Source of the DNA: Russula earlei
Taxonomy: Eukaryota; Basidiomycota; Agaricomycetes; Russulales; Russulaceae
DNA: 30,534 bases
Reading direction: 5' to 3'
NCBI GenBank assembly: GCA_025769875.1
Contig: JAGFNK010000608.1
Location: forward strand, 1-30,534
This document shows positions 1 to 9,050 of the stretch, piece after piece. The notes beneath the pieces are model-generated. The model had not been told where the DNA came from, did not search any database, and saw only the letters and a program-made list of their open reading frames with translations. The stretch's first letter is position 1; each line of letters starts with the position of its first letter. The translations under genes and the position numbers were made by a program.

Positions 1-2102
1 ATATGGGCCGTCGTGCCCGCAGCAGCGCTTTGTGATACCGCAGTTCAACGAGCAATTGGAGAAGGGTGTCACCGACATTATCGCCAGGATGTATGAAGAT
101 GTAACTGCAGATAGTGAAAACTGTAAGATCCCCGATATTGTATAGCGTCGCACTGAGCACTCCTTCATTACAAGGCTTGACGATCAATGTTATTGCACCC
201 AAGGACGCCACGGAGGCATCAAATCTTCCTGTCGTTGTCGTCAGTACAATACTGAGGATTACGTCTTGATGGTTTTCGCTCATAAAGTGGGTGACTTAGT
301 GGATTTTTGGCGGCGGGTTCGAAATTGGTGGAACGGCTCTGTACGTGCTAGTCGCACGGCGGTTGGCTTGACCATTCTCATCATGATACCTCGGAAAGTT
401 ACCCTGGTTGGAATATCGTCTCACGTTCAATTGTTATCGGGGAACCGATCATTTTTGTCAGCATGAACTACCGGTGAGTTGCTTCTCATGTCATAACGGC
501 TGGAGAGGGAAACTCACACCGGCTAGGGTCTCCGGTATGTCATCTTCGCTTCTTGCTACCTGATACCTTCGCTGGAATGCGCCTCCGCGTAGCATTCGGC
601 TTCTTGCCTGGGAAAGAAGTCAGGCAAGCTAAGATTGGTAACCTCGGCCTTCAGGATCGTGAGTTCAAACTGTTTTAGTTTCATTCACGTTGCAATACTC
701 ATCCATGAGAAGAACGCCTCGCCTTGAAATGGGTACAAAGATATATCTCAGCATTTGGTGGTGACCCTTCTAAAGTCACAATGTCAACCTTGTTCTTTGT
801 TGCTCTTGAGAGATGCTTATCTTATTCTTTTACATAGTTGGGGAGAAAGTGCAGGTGCCATTTCAGTTGCACTCCATATGTTGGTGAATAAGGGCGATCA
901 AGAGGGGTTATTCCGAGGTGCGATTATGCAATCAGGTGGCCCCATCCCCGTTGGAGATATTGAGGATGGTCAAGAACATTATGATGAACTTGTCAAGAAT
1001 GCTGGCTGTGACAAGAGCACTGATACTCTGGAATGTCTTCGTCTTATTCCATATGATAGGTTCAAGTATGCCATGGATTTATCGCCGGACTTCTTCGCAT
1101 ACCGAGTAAATCAGATGGCAGATCTGATAATCGGCGAAGAACTAACTGATTTGTAGGGACTTGCGCTTGCTTGGCTACCTCGTGTGGATGGCGTCTTCTT
1201 GACGGAACCACCACAATATTCTGTTATGCGTAGTCACGTAGCAAACGTACCGATGATCACAGGTATGAGACTCTCATTGAAAGCGGGTAGGAAAGCGCTC
1301 ATCTCATCGCAGGCAATTGTGACGACGAAGGGTCACTGTTTTCGCTATCGTCTCTGAATGTCACGTAGGTTCCACATGTACTCGTCTTCCTCATTTGCCG
1401 AAGAGGTGACAGGACTACGATCGAAGTGGGGGAGTACTTCAGATCATTCATGATGCCTACTGCCTCCCAAAGCGAGATTGACCTCCTTCTGCGATATTAC
1501 CCAGAGGATCCTGCAGCTGGGTGTCCCTTCGATACGGGATTAAGGAATATGCTTAGTATACCTCCCGATAATTCCTTATATCGACCGGAGCTGACGTTAC
1601 ATGGCTAGGTGACTCATATAAGCGGATTGCGGCCATCCAAGGCGATATCGTATTTCATGGCCCGCGCAGGCTCCTCTTAAGATATCGGGCCAACAAGCAG
1701 GATAGCTGGTCATTCAGTATGTCCAAATTCTCTCTAACCAAGCCATCAGTCCTGAATTATCTGCAGTTCATAAGCGAGGCAAAGACCTTCCCTTTATTGG
1801 AGCGGTGAGCTCTGCGATATCTCCTTCCCTGAAATAGGATTCACGGTTTGTCCTAGACCCACGGGACAGACCTTGTAAATTCTTTTGGTGACGGGGAACT
1901 AAGAGACAATGTCATCTACTTCACACGAAACTTGGATCCCAATGGCAACCTAGTGATGAGATGGCCAAAGTATGATTTACGAGATCCAAAGTTGCTAATT
2001 TTCCAGGATGATCCATTCTTTCCGGTGGTCGTAGGAAACGATGACTATCGCGTCAACCCTCTGAACTTTGCCCTGAATTTGTCTTTGTTACACCCCATCT
2101 AG
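1..2102 (+). CDS. Type-B carboxylesterase/lipase, 5'-truncated by window edge, 14 exons
   Basis: Likely secreted or intracellular serine hydrolase (alpha/beta fold, COesterase family) that hydrolyses carboxylic esters or lipids; substrate unknown. The frame enters at base 2. Joining exons across 13 GT..AG introns (123-174, 240-299, 341-398, 474-526, 535-592, 659-712, 783-837, 1106-1156, 1263-1312, 1365-1412, 1556-1608, 1717-1766, 1805-1856; 48-60 nt each) gives exactly 1407 nt, 468 codons plus TAG. Visible family blocks: oxyanion-hole WIFGGGF (exon 3), nucleophile elbow GESAG with Ser at 848-850, acidic residue in DDEGSLF (Glu 1327-1329) and HGTDL (His 1860-1862). One exon (527-534) is only 8 nt. 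Family members run about 540 residues, so some 70-80 N-terminal residues, including any signal peptide, lie outside. No lesion was found, so I infer it is functional. An 8.9-kb hAT element sits just downstream. Confidence 0.93.
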
Positions 2103-2256
2103 GAATGTTTCTATTGGAATGCAACATGTGCACTTTGGTGTACAGAACTCGACGTAGTCATGGTGCTGCTGTATACACAAACTTGTCTGCTACTTTTACT
2201 GCAGAATACATGTATCTCTATCATAAGCTACTAGCACTCCTTGTGCCCAACAGCAA

Positions 2257-2262
2257 AATAAA
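2257..2262 (+). promoter_or_regulatory. Possible poly(A) signal of the esterase gene
   Basis: AATAAA lies 155 bp after the esterase stop codon, within an A-rich run. The hAT target duplication begins 17 bp further on, so the insertion may have landed at or just past the mRNA end. Position is suggestive only. Confidence 0.35.
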
Positions 2263-2286
2263 AAAACACTAGAAGTGACTAGAATC

Positions 2287-2305
2287 TAGGGCTGTTCACC
2301 ATACC
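2287..2305 (+). repeat. Left terminal inverted repeat of the large hAT element
   Basis: A 19-bp terminus starting TAGGG, preceded by CTAGAATC (2279-2286). It pairs with 11217-11235 at 18 of 19 positions. Confidence 0.88.
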
Positions 2306-2470
2306 ATATTATGGGTACGGCCGTATATTTGACAGGCCCAAATGGGTCTACCTGTCCTGACCCTGTACCGTATATCAACTTACTGTGAACTCAAATGGGA
2401 TGGCATGGGGGATTGAACAGCCATATTACGGGTAATGGGTTATATATTAGGAACTAAACTACTGATACAA
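2306..2470 (+). repeat. Left subterminal repeats of the large hAT
   Basis: Short degenerate runs of the kind GGGTACGG, AATGGG and CCTGTACC in both orientations, including an internal inverted pair GGCTGTTCA / TGAACAGCC. Equivalent runs lie inside the right end (11090-11216). Subterminal short repeats are the usual transposase-binding landscape of hAT elements; binding here is inferred. Confidence 0.6.
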
Positions 2471-2477
2471 CACGTTC

Positions 2478-2810
2478 TCATTGCAAGTGCAATTTCTTTT
2501 TAACTAGTATAAGGGTCCTGATGGTCTCCACCTTCAAGCTAGTGTGATGGAGAGAGATTGTGTCTTGGCCACCAGAGAAAACCCTCTCTACAGCCACTGC
2601 AGAAGCTGAAGAGGACAGTGAGCTGTGAACAAACTCACACCTCATGCCTGCCTTTGTTATATTTTCTCCAAAGAGGCCATGGATGTGAGTCTGATTCATC
2701 AGATGCTTGGTCAGCTTCAATGATTTCCCACATCCGTGCAGCATTCTGGGTTCATGGATTTCATGCTGAGGAGCCTCTAGCATGCATGGAAGAGAACAGA
2801 GAGGAAACAA
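2478..2810 (-). pseudogene. hAT transposase C-terminal dimerisation fragment
   Basis: The last 42 codons (2478-2606) contain VERVFSGGQDTISL followed by an ETIRTLILVKK block. I recognise this as the conserved C-terminal hAT dimerisation motif (ERVFS...TLxxVKxxL), which dimerises the transposase and completes the catalytic fold. It ends in a stop close to the element's left terminus, where a minus-strand transposase should end. Upstream codons to 2810 do not resemble the family in this frame; a more plausible reading continues in another frame, so frameshifts or an intron are likely. The small hAT at 2860 separates it from any upstream exons. The N-terminal zinc finger and catalytic DDE residues were not found, so it cannot be functional as it stands. 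Confidence 0.8.
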
Positions 2811-2865
2811 GGGTAGATGTATTCTGAGAGGATTGGGTATGGATGCGTGTGATCGTGGCTAGGGT

Positions 2866-3003
2866 TTTTCCGGCCCGGCTTGGCCTGAAAGCCCCGGCTT
2901 TGGCTCGGCCCGAGGCGGCTTTGGCTTTCTAAAACCCCAGGCCGGGCCAAAGCCGTCAACCCCGGCTTGGCTCCGGCTTGGCCCGGCCTAGGCCACGGCT
3001 TTT
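2866..3003 (+). repeat. Left GC-rich subterminal repeat array of the small hAT
   Basis: Dense imperfect copies of CGGCCCGGCTTGG, AAAGCCGTC and GGCTTTGGC. The mirrored array is at 3944-4089. The two arrays can pair as a long imperfect stem. Confidence 0.75.
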
Positions 3004-3039
3004 GTACGTAAGATTTTTGTATGTGAGCCCGCTGGCCAC

Positions 3040-3522
3040 ATGACTTGTACCAGGCCTTGCGCGCCATGCGTTCACTTTCCCTTCGTCTTGCATCCCACTC
3101 ACATCCCTCCTTCCAACTATCGTCATTCCTTTCACCTCACTCTCCTTTCCTCGCGTTCCCACTCTCGACGTCATCCCCACCGCGTTGCCCACTCCATGTC
3201 AGAAGACTACGACAACGGCTCAATTCGATCGCCGTCGACGTCACTCGCCTTGCCGCTCAACGCCTTCATCCCTTCGGTCTTCAAGTCGGAGCACGGCTCC
3301 TCCCCACACTTCGACCTACGGCACGACGCCATCGCTGTCCGGCTGCGCCTCGCGCCCTCCCAAGACCGTCCCTCAAGCATCGTCCTCGCGTCCGCCACAC
3401 GTCTACGCACGGACCCGTATGACGCGTTTGACATCGTCACCATCGCCTTACCTGAGGGCTTGCTGCCCACAGCGCCTCGCCCATCGTCATTGCCGCCCTA
3501 TTCGAGGGCTCGCTGCCCATAG
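3040..3522 (+). CDS. Open frame carried by the small hAT, possibly captured host exon
   Basis: A 160-codon frame, rich in Ser, Arg and Pro, CpG-rich and unlike the AT-rich rest of the element. A second Met at about residue 53 (3196) opens a less biased stretch with an acidic MSEDYDNG start and a hydrophobic tract near the end. I do not recognise a domain. Composition and placement between subterminal arrays fit a transduplicated host exon (Pack-type hAT), but overlapping open frames in other phases mean that coding is unproven. A 50-bp tandem duplication (3432-3531) overlaps its 3' end. Confidence 0.3.
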   Translation: MTCTRPCAPCVHFPFVLHPTHIPPSNYRHSFHLTLLSSRSHSRRHPHRVAHSMSEDYDNGSIRSPSTSLALPLNAFIPSVFKSEHGSSPHFDLRHDAIAVRLRLAPSQDRPSSIVLASATRLRTDPYDAFDIVTIALPEGLLPTAPRPSSLPPYSRARCP

Positions 3523-3531
3523 CGTCTCACC
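3432..3531 (+). repeat. 50-bp tandem duplication, two units
   Basis: Units at 3432-3481 and 3482-3531 both start CATCGTCA and share GAGGGCT and GCTGCCCA at the same offsets. The unit length is not a multiple of three, so it would shift the overlapping reading frame. Confidence 0.7.
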
Positions 3532-3943
3532 CCCGACATCATCGCCGCATCGCCTCGCGCTCGCGGATTCGCAGTAGGAGGACTTTAGAATAGCACTTTT
3601 GTATTTAAATATCAAATATATTACGGAGTCGTTATGTTCTGGAGAGCATGATGAGGCATAGTAAGAGCATAGATTATACATGTGGAATGAGTGAAGTCCA
3701 GTGTACAACATGGTACACTGCAGGATGAAGCAATCTAAGACTGAGGAAAGGGATTACGAGCAACCAACGCGACTGAGCATTGCACATTGACATATAGGCC
3801 ACCAAGGTTTACATTGTACATGTACTTGACTCAAGCAAAAAGGAAGGTTGAGAGGGAAGCACAGATACGACAATGAAAAATGACAGGGAACAATGGTGTG
3901 TCAAATTGATAAATTAAAGTTTGATGATTACCCAAATGATCAA

Positions 3944-4089
3944 AGCCGGGGCTTGACGGCCCGGCTTTGGCTTTTTAAATCACAGGCCGGGCCAAAGCCG
4001 TCACGAAGCCGTCACTTTGGCCCGGCTCGGCCCGGCCTATTTCGGCCTGGCTTGGCCCGGCTCACGGCCTGAGGCCGGGCCGGGCACAT
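3944..4089 (-). repeat. Right GC-rich subterminal repeat array of the small hAT
   Basis: Inverted counterpart of 2866-3003: runs of GGCCGGGCC, CGGCTTTGGC and GCCGTCA just inside the CCCTA end. Confidence 0.75.
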
Positions 4090-4936
4090 CCCTAATCGTG
4101 GCATTGAGGCGACATGTGAAATGAAATGAACCTAAACTTTGAAAGGGTATGGTAGGTGGTAGCAACAAGTGGGCACTAGTTGGCATGGCCAAAATCCCAT
4201 GCAGGGGTGGTTGGTTGGCTCTTGAGTGTTGGGGGCTTTTGCCTGACTGATGAGGCAGTGGCGGGCAGGTGTGTGGGTGCATGGTAGCATTGGAGGAGGC
4301 AAGATGCGGAGGGCATGGAGGCGTTTGTGTGTGATGTGGTGGTGGGAGAAAGGAGGGTGTTGGGCACACATGTTGGGCGTTCAGTGGTAACATTGTCGGA
4401 GGCAGAGGAGAGGGAGTGTGCATTGAAGGCAAGAGGTGGAGGGTGTGGTGTGCTTGTGTGTGTGTTGTGTTGGTGGGAGAGAGGGAGTTGTGCATGTGTG
4501 TGCCTGTTGTTCGACTGCTGGCTGGATTCTCACAGTGGGTGGCACTTTGTCAGTCTGGCCTGTTCCATGTCTGAGCCAGCAAGTCACCTTACAACATTGT
4601 GTGGAGTTGAATGGAGGCTGGATCATCCTTTGATGGACGCAGCTTGATCTCTTGAAGATACCGTGGGCAGTTGTCATTTGTGAGACAACTATCAAGTAAG
4701 CATTTGAGTTTGAGCTATCCAACCATCCAAAACAGCTGACAGTGAACTGACCCATCGGAATAGAGGATTTGCCTGTTGAATCGCACAGTGATGAGGAAGA
4801 TTAGATCGTAGTAGATCTAATAAAAATGATATTCAGTTTCTGTGAGATGAAACTCCTAGTGTCATATTTACCTAATAAAAATGATACTACAACGCGTAAT
4901 CAGCTACTGATAAGATCGTGAGATAGTAAGTACTTA

Positions 4937-4964
4937 CTTCAGTTTCTGTGAGATGAAACTGAAG
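4937..4964 (+). repeat. Perfect 10-bp stem hairpin with a partial second copy
   Basis: CTTCAGTTTC, an 8-nt loop TGTGAGAT, then GAAACTGAAG. The core from CAGTTTC to GAAACT recurs at 4834-4853 in the same orientation. The flanks GTAAGTACTT and CTGTAAGTAC extend the palindrome imperfectly. Function unknown. Confidence 0.75.
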
Positions 4965-5106
4965 TATCTACTGTAAGTACAACACTCTTAAGTATCTGAG
5001 AGCATCCCTAATTATTTTGTCTGTAGTAACTATCAAATTGTTTTCATGATCACTATGTGCTAGCTACTGATTGTCTTAGATCATACTATCAATTTTGTTA
5101 TCATAT

Positions 5107-5132
5107 GCGTTTCAGCAACTTAGCTGAAACGC
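5107..5132 (+). repeat. Perfect 10-bp stem hairpin
   Basis: GCGTTTCAGC, a 6-nt loop AACTTA, then GCTGAAACGC. The TTTCAG/CTGAAA core resembles the hairpin at 4937-4964. The region holds no recognised gene. Confidence 0.75.
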
Positions 5133-5797
5133 TTATGTGGTCCAGGCCTGTGGGCCGCCCGGACAGTTTGGGCTGTCAACACTTCGGCTACTCTTTATCT
5201 CAACATTGCCGGGCACCCATAATGAATATGGTGAAACCCTTGGCCTTTCAGACCACCTGCATTCACCACTGAGACATGAATGTCCAGTGTGACCAATGGA
5301 GCTTGTGATGGATGAACAACCACAAAATATGGTGATGCCTGAAGAAATTTGGGTGGTACAATTGTGGTCACTCAGGGGCAGTGCTAGGACTCAGCATTGA
5401 CGGAGGCACAAGCACTGTGGTGCTGCTGGAAGCAAAAAAAAGTCAACTTGGGGTCAGTGCCCAGACCCCAACAAACAAACTTACTGCTAATGCTGCTGCT
5501 GTCTTGCATCTGGTGGGTAGATCTCGGGCATGAACTTTGAGTGTGTGCAAGATGGTAGCAGTGTTTGCTGAAGGGGGGTGGGAAGCCATGCTTGCCCTTG
5601 AGCACTTTGCTGCATGAGCATCCACTGGCACATGGTGTGTGCCACGAGCTCCTGGGCATATTGCATTTTGTGGAGCCCGATTGTATCAACAGTCATTTTT
5701 TGTTTGACAGGAGCAATTGAGTGGGAGAAGAGAGTCGAGAGATGATAGTTGGTTTAGAGGAAACGTTGGTCACAGTGGAAAACCACCTGTCATTTTA

Positions 5798-7590
5798 TTG
5801 CCGTTTTCAGCGCACTTGGCAGAGTTTGAATTCCACCCAAATTGGCGCAGAAAACCCTCTCAAACGTGCGGGGCGGATATCTCCTTCAAAACAGCTTCAA
5901 TTCACATGAAACTTATTGTCCCTGAATCGCCTGAATGAGGGCTAGGCAGCCCCATTGTTTTCATGAGATTTGAGTGAGAATTGGTGGAGCTGGACTCAAG
6001 CCACCTCCACATGTGTATTAGATGAATTACAACTCAAAATCATGGTCTATATCTATTATTTTTCCCTCATGTTGTACCCATGGGCTGTCTTGAGGCAGCC
6101 CCATAGTGTTTTTGACTCAAGCGTTGTGGTGTGCAACGTCGTTTCCCTCATATCGTGTGACAGTAGCACGGTCGTGTGCCGGGAAGGAGCCCCCCCAGGA
6201 AGTGCACACCTGAGCCCATGGGGTGGTGAAGTGTGTCCAAGAATGCAGAATGACTTCATAAGACTGAAGCTCCAAAGAGGAGGAGCACCTAGCAGGAATG
6301 CGAGAACGCATTTGTTCATTCGACTGCACTCAGGTTCACACAGATGATAAGGGAAAAACAGGGTAACTTTATTCAAGATGGTAGCAGATACAGGTGGGAA
6401 CTAAGGCTAAGGGACAGGAAAAGCACAAAAGACAGGCATATGAAAGGAAATCTAGACGTGAGAAGGGGACCGAAGCTGGACAACACGAGGTATCAAGTCG
6501 TGGTCTCCAGTGGCTGTGGTAGTGGCATGTGGCAATTTGTGAACGATGGCCGAGGCCAGGTGTGGTGACGAGGGGTGTGGTTGAGTCGCGACGTGAGGAG
6601 GGGGAGACGATGCAAAGGAGAGGCTGGAGGGGGGATAGGGAGAGTGCTGGTGGGTGGTCACTTGGGCGCTGATGGCGCTGCCAAACGCGATTGCGGGTGG
6701 GACGATTGGAGAACTTGGATGGCAGATGCGAGGTAGAGGAGCGAGGGGGCATGGAAGTAGAAAGGGAGAGGGAAGACGGCGGCAGGCTGGGAAATGGACG
6801 CATAGGCGGCGTGCAGATCTCTGACTAACAAAGTGAGAGTCTAGTAAAAAAGGGGAGAAAAGCATACCAAAATGTACAGTAGCAACACCGTCCGATGGCA
6901 ACGAAGACGGCGGCGTGGTACGGGGCTCTTCGGCTGTGCGTTGGGACTCGTCGGTGCATGGTGAAGGCGGGGGCGTTGAGGGCAAGGGCGTGCGGCGGTT
7001 GATGGGGGTGAGGGTGGCATGCTGGTGGCGACGATGATGATGATGTGAGGACGAAGAGGAGATGGCACGAAAGGAATACGCACATATGTACTCTTGTAAG
7101 CAATTCGCGGCCAGCCATATAGCTGTGTGGGTGAGTCGATATTGAGGCCGTGCGCCTTTGCAACTTTTTTGCATGTCTTGTGGTCCGTGCGTTTGTGCTG
7201 TAGTGAGTTCCCAGGCTTCTGCATTTACATAGGCATAGGACTCTTCCTCCCCATCCTCATCAATAGCAGGAAGGGATGTCTTGGAAGCCTGAGCTCGTGG
7301 TTGTGATCGCTTCAGTCGAGTGGGAGTGCCTGAGCTGTCACTTTCATTTCCACCAGTTTTTTTTTGGGCAGCCTTCCTTTGGCCAGTAGTACGTGTCGGT
7401 GCAGGCCAGCGTTTTGAAGCACGTTGCTTCGAGCCCATGAGGGTTTAGGGGGTTGAAATGGAGGGGTAGAGTAAGGTATGGTGAGCAGCTCTGGGAAGGG
7501 AAGAACACCCTGTCGTCGTCCTGGAGTAGGAGTGGACAGGGTGGACAGTTGATGAATAAGCCACACGACTCTTTACACACTCGCTTTACG
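5798..7590 (+). repeat. Left inverted arm of long-TIR element 1 (type A)
   Basis: The first 349 bp (5798-6146) are shared with all copies of the family in this window. After GTTTCC the sequence becomes the type-A continuation, also found in the right arms of elements 1 and 2. The inner end (TCGCTTTACG) pairs with 9051-9060. Read on the minus strand it carries an open frame starting at 7438. Confidence 0.88.
6452..7438 (-). CDS. Arm-encoded ORF of unknown function (left copy, 328 codons)
   Basis: Starts MGSKQRASKR, with a basic, Ser/Thr/Pro-rich N-terminus, then an acidic patch (DEDGEEES, about residues 61-68), a Trp/Tyr-containing stretch to about residue 125, a His run, and a long Pro/Ser-rich tail. 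The same start codon and N-terminus occur in the right arm (9203, +) and in element 2 (17809, +). The first roughly 120 residues are the most protein-like, and the Pro/Ser-rich remainder may be non-coding. In element 1 both copies point outward from the transposase. I recognise no domain. It could be an accessory protein or a captured gene start. Confidence 0.4.
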   Translation of the reverse strand: MGSKQRASKRWPAPTRTTGQRKAAQKKTGGNESDSSGTPTRLKRSQPRAQASKTSLPAIDEDGEEESYAYVNAEAWELTTAQTHGPQDMQKSCKGARPQYRLTHTAIWLAANCLQEYICAYSFRAISSSSSHHHHRRHQHATLTPINRRTPLPSTPPPSPCTDESQRTAEEPRTTPPSSLPSDGVATVHFGMLFSPFLLDSHFVSQRSARRLCVHFPACRRLPSPFLLPCPLAPLPRICHPSSPIVPPAIAFGSAISAQVTTHQHSPYPPSSLSFASSPPPHVATQPHPSSPHLASAIVHKLPHATTTATGDHDLIPRVVQLRSPSHV

Positions 7591-7630
7591 CTTTCTTTAC
7601 ATCACGCTTTTCGCACATTCAACTAAACAT

Positions 7631-8799
7631 ATGCCACGTGGCCGGGCGTTGTCTGATGATGCACGCTGGATTATCTTACACATGTCTTCAAGATTGACCC
7701 TTGACGATATCACCCATCACACTGGAGTTCCTCGTTGTACTATAGAGCGCATTGTGGCTGATTTCAGATCTCGTGGAACAGCCAATCGCCCAAACAGTCT
7801 ACTCCAACCAGCAAATAGAATCCTTACAATGCAGGAAGTACAAGTGAGTTCCCCACATTCTCTAGTTCGTTCTGTGGCGCATATTGGCTAGTTTCTTCAA
7901 GGCACCATCGTCCATACTCCGGATGCCTATCTTGACGAGCTGAGAGATATTTTAAGAGAAAGGACTGGCGTTGAGGTGTCATTGATGACTATATGGCATA
8001 CCCTGAGAAGGAGTGGCTTCACGATGAAGAAGGTAAGTCATTTCACCTTGAGTTCACACTCAAGTGCACTGACTTGCCCAGCTGAGCAAAAATGCACTAG
8101 AGCGCAACGAGGACCTGTGCCTTCAGTATCGGTATACCTTTGGCATCACCTATTCCGCAGAGCAGGTGGTTTTTTGTGGACGAAAGCTCCTTTGATCGCC
8201 GAACTGACCTTCGAGGGTGAGCATGGGCGATGTCAGGGCAAGCAGCGGTAAGGAAGAGCTTTTTCATTCGAGGAAAACGGTGTGTCCTGCTATCTATATC
8301 TACAACAGACTAGAATACAAAGTATCCAGTTATTCGCTTCTCCCAGCGCTCTCGCTCGATGGCATCATCTATAGCCAGCTGGTTGAGGGTTCTTTCACAT
8401 CTGAACTATTTACCGGCTTCATCCAAGGTCTACTTTCGAAAATGAATCCCTTCCCTGGCAAGAACTCAGTATTGATCATGGACAACGCGCGCATTCATAG
8501 AAGTCCACAAATACTCCAAATGGTCGAAGAAAGGTATTATATTGTTTTCTCATGCTGATGTATTGCTCATTTGATGAAGGGGATGTCGGCTCCTTTACCT
8601 GCCACCATACTCTCCTGATTTTAATCCAATCGAACTCGCATTTTCAAAGATCAAGGCCTACGTTCGTTGGAATGGGGGTGTGGCTCATGCTGACTTGGGT
8701 GGTGATGATACCGATGTGTGGGTTTTCCTGTATAGGGCAGCATTCTCTGTTACGTCGGATGACGCAGCAGGTTGGTTCCACAAATGTCACTATATCTGA
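7631..8799 (+). pseudogene. Tc1-like DD34E transposase, five exons, frameshift and one stop
   Basis: The predicted enzyme cuts and joins transposon ends at TA sites. Exons are 7631-7843, 7892-8032, 8082-8279, 8330-8533 and 8580-8799, with GT..AG introns of 46-50 nt. The joined length is 976 nt; removing one extra base gives 325 codons including the stop, near the usual 340. The N-terminus has a helix-turn-helix (SDDARWIILHM through TIERIV). Catalytic residues are Asp 8179-8181 (VDES), Asp 8481-8483 (MDN) and Glu 8632-8634 (NPIE); 34 residues separate the last two, the Tc1-type DD34E spacing. Two lesions: a T6 run (8170-8175) that appears one T too long, and TGA at 8218-8220 where the family has Trp. 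It is thus nearly intact but not translatable as a whole. It lies centrally between the inverted arms. Confidence 0.9.
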
Positions 8800-9050
8800 A
8801 GTTACTGTGGTGTCCCCTTGTTGTACTAGTATTGTACCTTGCAAAGCTACCGTTCCGGCCTTGAACATCATTGGACCCCAAGCCAACTGCTGCCCCGAGC
8901 AGCGGGAGACCCCCACCACTCACGGCTGCTGGCCATGAAATCAGCTGTGCTGGCCTTTTCCCCCTACAACCTGCTCCCCATGTTCTCACCCGCGTCCACG
9001 AACTCGCTACGACGCCTGCACGGGTGCCTCATGTGTGGGCCCTGTTGTTG
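8800..9050. other. Spacer between transposase stop and right arm
   Basis: About 250 bp with no recognised gene, including C-rich stretches around 8880-9040. A matching sequence is not found beside element 2's right arm, where a GC-rich tract replaces it. Confidence 0.6.

Larger units (their letters stand above)
2860..4094. mobile_element. Non-autonomous hAT element (1235 bp) nested in the larger hAT
   Basis: It starts TAGGG at 2860 and ends CCCTA at 4094. The 8 flanking bases are identical: ATCGTGGC at 2852-2859 and 4095-4102. Both ends carry long runs of CCGGCTTGGCCCGGC-like subterminal repeats in opposite orientation. Inside lies a CpG-rich segment with a 160-codon open frame (3040-3522) and then AT-rich DNA with no recognisable gene. 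No transposase is encoded, so it must have been moved in trans. Perfect target duplications and preserved CpG sites indicate a younger insertion than its host element. Confidence 0.9.
4103..5795. other. Interior of the large hAT; no gene recognised
   Basis: Holds a G/T-rich stretch (about 4230-4500) that looks like an imperfect duplication of a roughly 125-bp unit, two strong hairpins (4937-4964 and 5107-5132), and AT-rich DNA. Minus-strand frames at 4037-4755 and 5384-5696 are open but low in complexity, and I see no hAT catalytic residues. It is probably the eroded middle of the hAT transposase region. Confidence 0.5.

Noticed and set aside
1841..1857. Premature TAG in the esterase between IGA and THGTDL
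   Set aside because: The TAG is the acceptor end of intron 1805-1856. The same holds for the TAG at 1606-1608, which ends intron 1556-1608.
2866..3003. CRISPR-like or regulatory array of GC-rich repeats
   Set aside because: The repeats are degenerate, unspaced and mirrored at the other end of a hAT element, so they are subterminal repeats.
4037..4755. His/Pro/Thr-rich minus-strand frames as a gene
   Set aside because: Low-complexity G/T-rich DNA with an imperfect internal duplication. The frames have no start context or motifs, and part overlaps the small hAT's terminal array.
5000..5020. GCATCCCTA as the right end of another hAT element
   Set aside because: It resembles a hAT terminus, but no matching left end with the 8-bp flank ATTATTTT was found.
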